Source of the DNA: Zoroaster sp. YZ-2022
Lineage: Eukaryota; Echinodermata; Asteroidea; Forcipulatida; Zoroasteridae
Direction of reading: 5' to 3'
DNA length: 64,000 nt
Assembly: GCA_029582265.1 (NCBI GenBank)
Contig: CM055823.1
Span: forward strand, 20,642,827 to 20,706,826
Part shown: positions 34,167 through 44,793 of the stretch, one piece after another
Numbering within the stretch: the first letter of the stretch is position 1
Layout of the letters: each line of letters opens with the position of its first letter
The notes under the pieces: generated by a model
Databases searched by the model: none
What the model was told of the DNA's origin: nothing
The model's input: the letters and a program-made list of their open reading frames with translations, nothing else
Program-made: the position numbers and the translations under genes

Positions 34167-35624
34167 AGGGAAGGTACATCATTGGTAATGTTGGCCAAAC
34201 TGCTTCTATGAGTATGCTTACACTCTTTGAATCAAGATATACATTGAAGGGAAGGTACAACATTGGTAATGTTGGCCAAACTGCTTCTATGAGTATGCTT
34301 ACTCTCTTTGAATCAAGATATACATTGAAGGGAAGGTACAACATTGGTAATGTTGGCCAAACTGCTTCTATGAGTATGCTTACACTCTTTGAATCAAGAT
34401 ATACATTGAAGGGAAGGTACAACATTGGTAATGTTGGCCAAACTGCTTCTATGAGTATGCTTACACTCTTTGAATCAAGATATACATTGAAGGGAAGGTA
34501 CATCATTGGTAATGTTGGCCAAACTGCCTCTATGAGTATGCTTACACTCTTTGAATCAAGATATACATTGAAGGGAAGGTACATCATTGGTAATGTTGGC
34601 CAAACTGCTTCTATGAGTATGCTTACTCTCTTTGAATCAAGATATACATTGAAGGGAAGGTACAACATTGGTAATGTTGGCCAAACTGCTTCTATGAGTA
34701 TGCTTACACTCTTTGAATCAAGATATACATTGAAGGGAAGGTACAACATTGGTAATGTTGGCCAAACTGCTTCCATGAGTATGCTTACTCTCTTTGAATC
34801 AAGATATACATTAAAGTGAAGGTACAGCATTGGTAATGTTGGCCAAACTGCTTCTATGAGTATGCTTACTCTCTTCGAATCAAGATATACATTGAAGGGA
34901 AGGTACAGCATTGGTAATGTTGGCCAAACTGCTTCTATGAGTATGCTTACTCTCTTCGAATCAAGATATACATTGAAGGGAAGGTACAGCATTGGTAATG
35001 TTGGCAAAACTGCTTCTATGAGTATGCTTACTCTCTTGAATCAAGATATACATTGAAGGGAAGGTACAGCATTGGTAATGTTGGCAAAACTGCTTCTATG
35101 AGTATGCTTACTCTCTTCGAATCAAGATATACATTGAAGGGAAGGTACAGCATTGGTAATGTTGGCAAAACTGCTTCTATGAGTATGCTTACTCTCTTCG
35201 AATCAAGATATACATTGAAGGGAAGGTACAGCATTGGTAATGTTGGCAAAACTGCTTCTATGAGTATGCTTACTCTCTTCGAATCAAGATATACATTGAA
35301 GGGAAGGTACAGCATTGGTAATGTTGGCAAAACTGCTTCTATGAGTATGCTTACTCTCTTTGAATCAAGATATACATAGCAAACCTGTGAAAGTTTCACC
35401 TCAATGCAGTGTCTAAGAAAGCAAATAGAGTAAAAATTTGTTGTATGGAAACTTATTGAAGATGTGAAACCTTTTTAAAAATGTGCATGATATATATTTG
35501 TGTTTTCTCTAAATTCTGAGCCCTTCAGAGTCAGAGATGGTACCGACATTACATCAAGTTAGCTGAAGGATGATAAATCTGCTATTTGTAATTTGGTAAT
35601 TACTAATGTTGTAACTTCCCTTAA

Positions 35625-36309
35625 AACACACACACATCAGGTCAGGAGAGAATATTGTCCCTGTAATATAGGACAACGCTACATGTACAACCTCATTTGA
35701 GGACAAAATTGTCGATTAGACAGGTCTGGAAAAAAATTCCTTGTTAAATATATGAGCGAGACATGAATAAGCACCTTTTTTAAATTATTTTAATTATTGA
35801 ACTAATTATTGAACCAATCATTGTAGAAATACAAAGATATTTGAACAAATTAAGGCAGGGCTTAAATCAAATACAAACATGCCTGAATGAGTAGGGATAC
35901 CAATATTTTCTATTCGTAAGGACTAGGCAGAGAAACCGGAATATTTGCCGTGTTCTATTTCCAGCCAATGGGCAAACAACATACACTTGTCTATTTGTGG
36001 ATGTCTACTTTAATTTACTGTCAGAATAGATCAGAATTTGCCCTTCCAAATATTTCACAGGGCTCTTAACATTCATTCCTTCCAGGAATTATGTGTCAAT
36101 TTTGCCATGGAGGAAGGAAGACAGATTTCCTTCCTCCGTGATATTGCATATGATCTAGATTTATGAGTATGTTCATTTTATTCTAAAGGCAGTGTATACA
36201 TTGTCTTTAGCATTCTCAAAAATTATAGTTTATACATAAATCTTACTTGGTGTAGGCCCTACAGACTACAGTGGATGGTATTATCAAACACCCCTTGAAA
36301 GCTAGCATT
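35625..36309. other. non-coding stretch
   Basis: AT-rich; a short inverted pair GGAGGAAGGAAGAC and TTCCTTCCTCC near 36110-36138. No gene. Confidence 0.45.
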
Positions 36310-37186
36310 TTAAAGGGACAATATCGTCACAATCAGAGCAACCGTTCAACAGGGCATGGAATCGGTGTTCAATTTTTTTTATTAACTCAGTGACATAAAA
36401 TAATACACCACGAGCGCACGTTGGCCTAGATAACAGGGCACGATAAGATCACATGTGACGCGGTATGTCAAAACCAGGCGGAATTGGGCAGAGCTACGAA
36501 CGGAGAACAGCTGCAAAATGCCTTGGGGGTGATTTTTTGCGATTTTGCGATTTTTGGAAATTTATGATGCTACAAATGTTTAAAATGTTCTGTAAAAGAG
36601 AGGCATTATAATTTCATAAAATAAAATCTTAATTTCTTTGGTAAATAATGCAATTTCATAACTGAAAAAAGTTTGAAAATCAACTATAGACCAGTTTCTT
36701 TGCTCCTGCATGCCCGTTGCTAAGGTAACATTGTTGACCTACTTGTTTTGTTTAAACTCAAACCTTAAGGGCTATTTCTCAAACTTTAAAGGGCTATTAT
36801 CTCAGTTTCGAACAGTCTGATTTCAAATCTTAATAACTTCGCTATGGAATATCCGATTTGAAAAAAGAAAGCGGCATTGTAAAGTGCAAAGTCTATATTT
36901 TACTAATACATGCATTTCAATAACTCAAAATTGACCTCTTGCCCAATTGTGCCTGGTTTTGACATACGGCGTCACATATTACCATGGTTGATGCATAAAT
37001 ATCATTATTATACAGCCCACTGACTCATTACTTATGCATCAGCCATGGCAACATGATCATATCGCGCCCTGTTATCTAAATGTGTAGGCCAGTATTATTT
37101 TCAGTCACCGAGTTCACCTAAAACTAGGTCACTGATTCCATGCCCTGTCTAAAGTCTGCTCTGATCGTGACAATAGTGTCCCTTGA
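36310..37186. mobile_element. family D element carrying an inner inverted-repeat element
   Basis: It begins TTAAAGGGACAATATCGTCA and ends CGTGACAATAGTGTCCCTT followed by TTGA. Its interior is interrupted by a second element, 36453-36977, with inverted repeats of about 40 bp (GTGACGC, GTATGTCAAAACCAGGC, AATTGGGCA). The outer element's own subterminal motifs (ACTCAGTGACATAAAATAAT and TTTTCAGTCACCGAGTT) are still recognisable. Confidence 0.8.
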
Positions 37187-37269
37187 AGAACCGATTCCCC
37201 GATTATGTATGTCTGTATTTTTATAACGAACTGTATTGAAATTCCACATCATGAGTGAATGCAAAGTTA

Positions 37270-37467
37270 AGGCCGGTTCATACATGTACTTAACGCGAAA
37301 GCAAATGCGAAGCGAAATTCGTGATGTCGACAATGGTTGACGGCAAATATTCGCAGCGAAGGTTCGCAAAAGGTGAATACATTTCAACTTGCGCGAATCA
37401 TTCGCCACGAATTTGATGACGTAAAATTCACTTCGCATGCGCTTTTGCGTCATGTATGAACAGGGCT
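37270..37467. mobile_element. short MITE with TTA duplication
   Basis: AGGCCGGTTCATACATG and CATGTATGAACAGGGCT are inverted repeats, flanked by TTA on both sides. The 3-bp duplication and CG-rich interior with repeated GCGAA motifs fit PIF/Harbinger-like MITEs; the class is an inference. Confidence 0.7.
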
Positions 37468-37609
37468 TTAGTGCTTGCTGACTGAAATTGCATTTAATTT
37501 TCACTATTTTCTTGTGACGATCACAATGTAATGAGCTGAAACTTTCACTATGTCAGTTGTTTTGTGTGTCACATGAAGTATGCTCAGTGGAATGTTTACT
37601 GCTTTCCCA

Positions 37610-38217
37610 TTAACCAGTTGACGTCGGGAATATTTATTTTTTTCCAGTCCCCCGTGCGGCTTTATTTTCAGTGAAAAATCTGAAAAAATTTCTAGCCATT
37701 AATAATTTTTTTTTGTCAATGAAACTAAGTTCGGACAACCAAATAAACACCTTTACTCATTGACATTTTGAGAATTAAATGGCTAGTTTTTTAATTACAG
37801 TTGTGTTTGTTCAGCACAATTAGACCGTTGGCAAGCTCCGATGCAACAGCCTATTAGCGACCAGCGCCCGGTCGAAAAGACGGCATACCTGGAGAGAGAT
37901 CGAATGCCTCGTAAACAATGGATATAAATCCGTCTTTACAAATGCTTGGCTGGTACGTCAAAGGAACAGGTCTTGGATAAAGGGATTAGGCAAAAATCAA
38001 CAAAAAGAGTGAACTCGTTCAGTATTTGCAGTGCATTTTTTCCAGGGCCACCGAACCATGACCCCATGGACCCCGTGTATACACGTCAGCCGCCACGATG
38101 GCACGCCACGTCTCCCGGTGACACACACACAAATCGCAATGCGTGTTTAGACGCTCTCCGATCCGCTGTACAAAAAAAAATTGCATGTATACACGGCATC
38201 CGAAGCGAACTGGTTAA
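37610..38217 (+). mobile_element. family I TTAA-type element
   Basis: TTAACCAGTTGACGTC at the left and GCGAACTGGTTAA at the right. The copy at 49172-49815 is the same element inverted. The middle can be read on this strand as a broken frame containing FSICSAFFPGPPNHDP, faintly like the CSxHF part of a THAP zinc finger; this is a weak inference. It ends in the same TTAA that begins the next element. Confidence 0.8.
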
Positions 38218-38419
38218 GGGGGCAATATCGTCACGATCAGAGCGGACTTTCAACAGGGCATGGAATCGGTGTCCTACATAGTATGTAGTTTGAGATGCAC
38301 ACAGTGAATGAAAATTACTGGCTCATTTATGCAGCAGCAACGGTAATATTTATGACCTAAATCTAAAACTAGCACTCCGATTCCATGCCCAGTTGATCGT
38401 GACAGTATTGTCCCTTTAA
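38214..38419. mobile_element. family D TTAA-type MITE
   Basis: TTAAGGGGGCAATATCGTCA and CGTGACAGTATTGTCCCTTTAA-type ends. It shares its left TTAA with the family I element. Confidence 0.85.
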
Positions 38420-39286
38420 ATAAATATATCTACCATCAGTACCATGTTCTTATCAGCAGATCCATTTTTATTAGGAGTACCACAGTGCAACTATTTCCCA
38501 TACAGAAAAATTAATATATCCAATTCCAATCTGAGTTACTGGTTAACCAAACGTATTTCTATCAATTACGTGAAATTGGTAAAAATAACTCAGTTAGAAG
38601 GAATTTATTGCCTTTCAACACTGAAAAAAAAAAGTGCTCCGATTTAAATGGAAATTGCCAGCAAATTCTGATAAATTGATGGAAAACACAGGTGACATTT
38701 CTTGAAACGGATGCTCAGCATGAAAATCCTTTTGAATTAAAGCGATGGTACAACATTGTTTATGTTGGCAAAACTACATAATTTGTGTGTATTATTTCAT
38801 TTCATTTCATTTATTAATTTCTCAGGTAAAAACATTAAAATACAGACATTATAAATCAAATACATATTAAACAAGAGGCAAGAATTAATAAATATACACA
38901 AATTGATTAGACAATAAACATTTTAAAGACAGGACAAATGGCACACCTGAAGGATTACAAAAAAGTAAACTTAATATCCATAATGTGAGCAAACAATACC
39001 ATGTACATGTACATACCTTATATTTTTAAGGAAACTGACCATATACATCCCCAGAAATACGCTTTCAATGTTAACAGCCACGACAGCTAGCCATGCTTTG
39101 TATTTGACAGTTTTATAACACTGGATTGTTCAATTAAAAATACGCAGTAACCTTCAGGGAATGTAAACATTCATCGATATTTATACATTGTACATGTACA
39201 TGTACCTTGATGAAACACAGGCGTTTATTTGCAAATTACTAGTAGTCAAGGTGGACGTTCCCCTAATCTACAGTGTCAGAGTAGGC
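38420..39286. other. non-coding stretch with a family E fragment
   Basis: A family E left end (TTAAAGCGATGGTACAAC, then GTTGGCAAAACTAC) starts at 38737 and is cut off after about 45 bases at an ATTTC run. The remainder shows no gene. Confidence 0.5.
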
Positions 39287-40522
39287 TTAAAGGGGCAGTA
39301 TCATCACGATCAGAGCAGACTTTCAACAGGGCATGGAATCGATGTCCTACCAACAGCGACGGAACACTTTTTAAAAGTGGGGGGGGCAAGGTCCAGTCAG
39401 TGTTCCGGGCAGGATGAAATTATAACGTAGGGGCACACAACAGTAGAAAGAGACAAACCATCGAGCGCAACATTAGTGTAGATGCTCCCGGTTTCAGCGG
39501 TGGAACAAGGGTTAAAGTATTAAAGTAACTATTACATTGTGTATTTTTTGTAAATAAACGTAGTGCTCAAGTATTTTTCACAACCGTAGAATATTTTTAA
39601 CGTATTGGCAAACTCAAAGTGTATCGGAAAAGTGTGTTGGCCCAAAACGGTATTGCGTGCCTGGCTAGCGCAGAATACATGTGGACTATTTTCTCCTATT
39701 ATCGCGGTATCCCTATTTTTGTTTTGCATTGCCATACTCACCTTATTGGCGATTTTCAACTCATCGGCAACCAAGAACTTTCTGCCGATCTGAATGTTTC
39801 CCCAACGGACGAATTTTCGTTGACCATGTCTGTCAAAAGTACTCTCGTATCATTTTAAGTTTCACGTTTTATGTGTTGTTCTGTCGTTTGGAATATCTGT
39901 GCATATGCCCCGTTTCAATTGTAAAAAGTTCACCCTCAATACGTGTAATCCTCCATCGTAGTGGAATCGACCAACAATGGAGCGTGGGGTCTAAAGAAAT
40001 TCAGGCCTTCGTAAATAATTGCCTAAAATATTTTAAAATTGTTTTCATCTGCTGGGAAGTTTAACACCGCTACGTTTTTCAGGCCATTGAACAATTCCTT
40101 TCCGATTACCGCGATAACATGAGAAACACCCCAGATTTTTCACTGCACGCATGCACATATTTTTTGGACATCGGAGACAACGTAGATGAATTTAATCAAA
40201 CCACTGGTGGGAATTTTGTTTTAGGTCAAAGTGAAAAGTAATACTTCATCAACAATAATTACAGGACATTCCACAAAGGTAGGTTGAACATCATTTATTC
40301 TGATCGAGAAACGTACTAAGAACCGCTATGGGGAACCCATTCAATTTTGATTGAGTTTACTCTGATACGAAACAAACGTCAAGAAACATGGCACAGTATA
40401 GAGAAAATAAGTTAACAAAATTCCAAAAGAACATTCACAATAATATCCAAGGATAGGCCTAACCCAAGAAAGCAGCAAAAACAAGTTGCATACATATACA
40501 AAATTACAAAAAAATAAGCAAT

Positions 40523-40866
40523 TTAACCCTCCTATAGGTTTAACAATCAAAGACACTCAAAATTTGTATGTCACTCCCAACCCATTGACTTCGTGTAGTG
40601 CACTCAAATAAATGCAAGGACATGTGGCTCTGGTAGTAGGTCAAACCAAAACCACTCGACTGTAACTTATGCAGTACATACACAGCTCTGTGTGACTCTG
40701 CATATAACTTGTAAGACATACACAAGTGTGTTTGACTTTGCCACTATCTCCAGCACTCTTATACACATGTGTGAACAATTGGCAATGCAACCAAAAATAC
40801 TCAAGTGACTGTCTGTGGGTGCAGTGCTTACTGGGCCAAATTTCAGCCTGGGCATAGGAGGGTTAA
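40523..40866. mobile_element. family C TTAA-type MITE
   Basis: TTAACCCTCCTATAGG and CATAGGAGGGTTAA ends with TTAA on both sides, nested in the 2.87-kb hAT-like insertion. Its interior differs from other C subfamilies. Confidence 0.85.
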
Positions 40867-41303
40867 AATTAATACAAAGACAATCATTAAAAAATAAACC
40901 TAAACTTAAGTGTTTGGGCTGACGTACAGTGATCCAGGCGCATGTGTGTAAACGGTCCGTCCGCCCAGCTAATGACACTAAATAAAAGTACTACTTATTA
41001 CTACACTACTGTTGTGCCCTCTGCCTCTGACAGCGCAAGCATGTGTGGGCGGGCCATGCCCGACTCCGATTGAGGCCGATTGTGGCTACGGCCGGCTTGA
41101 AATTTTGCCATACCACTTCTGTGCCAGGACTCTGCATTCTTACTTGGACAAAAAACACCCAATTAGGACACGGCCTCAGCTGGCGTGCCCGCTTGCAAGC
41201 TCGTAACCTGTTGATCAAAACGACGACGGCTGATCAGTGTAACGTCGCAGCACCATTGCTTCCAAACATGAAACAGCAAAAGAGTACTAAATGTTGCCAG
41301 GCC

Positions 41304-42014
41304 AGACTAATTGTAGACTTGATTTCAAGTCTGAGATCGCGGTTATTTTTGTCTGCATCAGCCACGCAAAACGCTGTTTATCCCTACTGGCTATCACAGC
41401 CCTAACTCTCAATCTCAGACTTGACCCTCTTGTGTTTGTGGGATATTCATGTATTCATAGCTAAAATTTACATAATAATATGGACGCTAGAGAGATGGCC
41501 AATCAGGAGGCCACAAAAACCTTGAAGGCCGCGTCTATTACTAACAGGTTACACTCGCTTAAAATTCTTTCTGTAATATTCATTCGATATTAAATTTGTA
41601 CAGTGCTTGGTACGTAAATAGTATTTGAAATGATAGGTAAATTTAATGAGATCTTAGAGTTGTAAAAAAGCACAAAATAAAATACATAATTCCTTCTCTA
41701 CAAAAAATGTCTTACCTACAGTTTAAATGGAATCGTTGAGTACATCTTCTTCAACTGCATGTAGAAGGTTTAGTTTGAATGTTCATGTCATGGAAGGCTT
41801 TTGCAGTTTCCGACCAATCAGATTGTTCCGTCCACTTTTGGACTAATTCGCAATAGGGTGTGTACAAACCGATGACAACATTCCCAAGTCTGTGATCGAA
41901 GGTTAATGTCGGAGGTTAATACACAAGAGGGCGCTATTTAATGCGATACTGTATTAATTGGCTTCAGGCAGACAAAAAACCACGATCACAGACTTGGAAC
42001 CAAGTCTAGGCTAA
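41304..42014. repeat. inverted-repeat element with about 58-bp arms
   Basis: The left arm has CTTGATTTCAAGTCTGAGAT and TTTTTGTCTGCATCAGCCA. The right arm carries the complements of TTGGTTCCAAGTCTGTGAT and TTTTTTGTCTGCCTGAAGCC. A second, inner pair (CAGACTTGACCCTC near 41420 and CCCAAGTCTGTGATCG near 41885) suggests that one copy inserted in another. Confidence 0.65.
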
Positions 42015-42382
42015 TCACTTCTCTCGACAATCGACCGGACCGCGTTACATATTCAAAATGAAGTTGACAGTGAAACCTCATTTGGTTTAAATAGCGCCTG
42101 GTAGAAATTGGGGACAAAATAGCTACCTTTTCGAGAAAGTGGGGGTGGGGGGGGGGGGGGGCAAAATAGCTACCTTTTCAAAAGTGGGAGGGCAACGGCC
42201 CCCCGGTTCCGCCGTCGGTGTGTCCTACATGTAGTTTAAGATGAACACAGTGACTGAAAATTACTGGCTCATTTATGCAGCAGCAACAGTAATATGACCT
42301 TATCATGTTCAGTCACTGACTAAATCTAAAACTAACACTCCGATTCCATGCCCAGTTGATCGTGACAGTATTGTCCCTTTAA

Positions 42383-42883
42383 ATAAATAGATCTACCATC
42401 AGTACCATGTTCTTATCAGCAGATCCATTTTTATTAGGAGTATCACCGCGCAACTATTTCCCATACAGAAAAATAAATTAATATATCCAATTCCAATCTG
42501 AGTTAATGGTTAACCAAACGTATTTCTAACAATTACGTGAAATTGGTAAAAATAACTCAGAAGGAATTTAATTCTTCTTTTCACTATCAGTTATAAGAAG
42601 TCTGTAAGGAGAATACACCTTTCGTAATTACCTGACTACAAAATAATTTAAAACCGTAGCCTTACGTTTCAAACCTGTACATGTAGTAAGTTCTTTCTCA
42701 AAAACAAATTAATTAAATCGTAATCTTAAAACTTACTTGATGTGAAGTTGGTGATACATCCTGAGAAATTGCCTGTCTGACATGTTGTCATTATTTTTAG
42801 AATAATTTATGTTTACATGTATACATGTATATGTAATATTACAGGTTAAAATTTGTTCAAAGCCGTGACCTATTTACCATATT
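42383..42883. other. non-coding stretch
   Basis: The first 170 bases repeat the flank that follows the family D copy at 38420 (ACCATGTTCTTATCAGCAG and onward), so a larger segment was duplicated. The rest shows a half-copy of the fold-back at 7905. Confidence 0.55.
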
Positions 42884-43240
42884 AGGCCAAAAAAAAAAGT
42901 CTCCAGTTTCTGGTCATCGGGCGGCTTCAAAATTGGTGCGGTCATGCACTTTTTTTTTCTTTTTTTTTTTGGCCAACAATACATGATACATGTACATGTA
43001 GACCATAATTATTTCCTACATGTATACAAAGTATGGTGGCTAAGAGTGACCTCACAAATTGGACAAACGCTCATACCCCTAGATGTGAAAAAGTTGTTTA
43101 AAACACAGCACGGCAGAATTCCAATCGATCCAGCAATTGTGGCTGCAATTGGACATCATTTCATAGCAAAAAAAAGAAAATTAAAAATGCAGACGTGCGG
43201 GTCTGACCCGACGCGAGCAGAGACCAGAAACAGGAGCCTT
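42884..43240. mobile_element. family G inverted-repeat element
   Basis: It begins AGGCCAAAAAAAAAAGTCTC and ends AGACCAGAAACAGGAGCC. The internal blocks AAAGTATGGTGGCTAAGAG and GCAGAATTCCAATCGATCC are shared with other G copies. Confidence 0.7.
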
Positions 43241-43244
43241 TATT

Positions 43245-43473
43245 TTAACCAGTTCGCACCGGGAATAAAAAAGTTTTTCCAAACCCCCGTGGCGGGTGTA
43301 TTTTTACCGCACAAACACGAACAACGGTGCTCACCAGAGCGTGACCGGGGAGACCGCGTCTTCCACCGTATGCTTATGGCTCGTTGCCACATCGACCGTG
43401 TTTAGACGTTCTCCGATCCGTTGTCCAAAAAAAAATTTGCGTGTATACACGGCCTCCGACGCGAACTGGTTAA
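43245..43473. mobile_element. family I TTAA-type element, short copy
   Basis: TTAACCAGTTCGCACCGG and GACGCGAACTGGTTAA ends. The interior matches the ends of the longer copies at 37610 and 49172 (TTTAGACGTTCTCCGATCCG, GTGTATACACGG). It shares its right TTAA with the following family C element. Confidence 0.8.
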
Positions 43474-43784
43474 CCCTCCTACTATTGATGCACTTTAGTG
43501 GGAAGTTGCTGTAGATGTCAAAACCAGTCAACTGCCCGTTTTGAATGTTGACCCAAATGTGCACACAGGGGCATTTTTGACTGGATTTTACTCTCATTTT
43601 GACAACCCTGAACAATACCAGACAACCAGTCAAAAACAGTCGACTCATTTTGACCTGTAAATGTACTTACTACACGTAAGGTTTGACAGTGTTCGACTTC
43701 TAAGTGCACTAGATACATTGTGTATACCTTGGGAAGCATCAACATTTTGACTGATTTTGACCCTTGTAGTAGTAGGAGGGTTAA
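43470..43784. mobile_element. family C TTAA-type MITE
   Basis: TTAACCCTCCTACTATTG and AGTAGTAGGAGGGTTAA ends. The same subfamily as the two copies in the satellite, more diverged. Confidence 0.88.
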
Positions 43785-43845
43785 ACAGAAAATGCCAAGC
43801 CTAGGATATATTATCTTTTCATTTTTATCAAGACTCTGAAGACGA

Positions 43846-43995
43846 TCAGAGCGTACTGATCGAAACGTCAAGTTGTAACCTCCAGTTCTTTTAAGAACTA
43901 ATTACTACTCAATAGAGAATTTCACACGGTGTCACCTGCAATTATAGTCTTACTTATCCTCTTCACCATACAAAGCTACAAGTTTTACCTACAGA
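43846..43995. repeat. single-arm copy of the palindromic repeat at 22330
   Basis: It carries the hairpin GATCAGAGCGTACTGATC followed by GAAACGTCAAGTTGTAAC, then AGTTCTTTTAAGAACTAATT and CACCATACAAAGCTACAAG. It resembles the terminal hairpin region common next to Penelope-like and some LINE elements; no reverse transcriptase is present. Confidence 0.6.
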
Positions 43996-44216
43996 TGCAT
44001 TAACACATATTTTTACCAATGGTGTACAATCCCTGAAGTCACCTGTCATAAAATAAAGTTGGCACCATTTTACTGTAAAACCAAGCTTCTTCTGTCAACT
44101 ATTTTGTTAAATCATTTCAAAGTAATTTGTTTTAATTTCGAAAAGGAATTTATGATCCGACATGTATATGTTCCAATGAAAACAAACAATTCCAGAATTT
44201 GCCGGGAAGAAGAATA

Positions 44217-44401
44217 ACAGGGCTAATCAAACACATCTGCCCTCACAGGTACCCATTTACTCCTGGGTGGAGAGAAGAAATTATGGTAAAGTGTCTCAAG
44301 GACAAAAGCACCACAGTCGCAGTACGGATTCAAACCCACATTCCGACGACTCGGCCATCAGAACACAAATCCAATGCACTAAACCGCTCGGCCATGGCAC
44401 T
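44217..44401 (-). mobile_element. SINE fragment with degraded tRNA-like head
   Basis: On the minus strand the head GGCCGAGCGGTTTAGTG is followed by a mutated B box (GGGTTTGAATCC) and the central block (CACCCAGGAGTAAATGGG). The body and tail are missing. Confidence 0.7.
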
Positions 44402-44793
44402 CCATGTTACAATGTATGTTGCCTTGCTGAGTGATCATGGGGTTCAAAGGTGAATGGTACAGAGGAATAATAAAAGATTCCCAACAGCTCAGTAAGACTT
44501 TAGTACAGAATAACGACTAACATTAGATCTGCTTCACTACTTCAACTGCTGGTTAATAAGGGAGGGCTTATGAGATCACTAGGATCACTGTCTCAAATCT
44601 ACCGCAAACTGATTACATCCTCTATCAAATCCCTAGATAAACCCCCAAATTTGTATTATATCCAATCCATGAAGTAATATTATTATCTAAAACCCCTTGA
44701 TGCACCTGCCCACGCACGCATGCATGCATGCATGCAGCTCACGCACAAATAACTTCACAAATAAATCTTACTTTCACATCACTACACGTACAT

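Larger units (their letters stand above)
29586..35624. repeat. large 81-bp satellite array grown inside a family E element
   Basis: Roughly 60 units carry GGTACAACATTGGTAATG, GCTTCTATGAGTATGCTTAC and TTTGAATCAAGATATACATT. Each unit contains the family E terminus (TTAAAGGGAAGG or TTGAAGGGAAGG). The array is bounded at the right by the remainder of the element (CTGTGAAAGTTTCACC, ending TGTAACTTCCCTTAA). The unit is 27 codons long and open on both strands, so long Ser/Leu/Tyr-rich frames are readable, but 80-bp units break the frame repeatedly. Two family C elements sit inside. It lies in the intron upstream of the first visible SDR exon. Confidence 0.92.
39351..42220. mobile_element. 2.87-kb hAT-like insertion with 8-bp duplication
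   Basis: The left end CAACAGCGACGGAAC and right end GTTCCGCCGTCGGTG are imperfect inverted repeats. The flanks TGTCCTAC are exact 8-bp duplications created in a family D element, so both borders are certain to the base. The interior has subterminal motifs CACTTTTTAAAAGTGGGGG and CTACCTTTTCAAAAGTGGG. It also holds a family C MITE (40523-40866) and an inverted-repeat element (41304-42014). No hAT transposase or dimerisation domain was recognised in the readable frames. Confidence 0.88.
39287..42382. mobile_element. family D MITE split by a later insertion
   Basis: The left part (39287-39350, TTAAAGGGGCAGTATCATCA to GATGTCCTAC) and right part (42221-42382, TGTCCTACATGTAG to GTATTGTCCCTTTAA) join into one family D copy closely matching 38214-38419. 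The 8 bases TGTCCTAC are present at both break points. Confidence 0.88.

Noticed and set aside
39532..40064. Frames on both strands, including VADELKIANK followed by a GTGAGT donor
   Set aside because: It lies inside the hAT-like insertion, a stop lies shortly upstream without a clear acceptor, and the family is unknown; kept only as a remark in the hAT finding.
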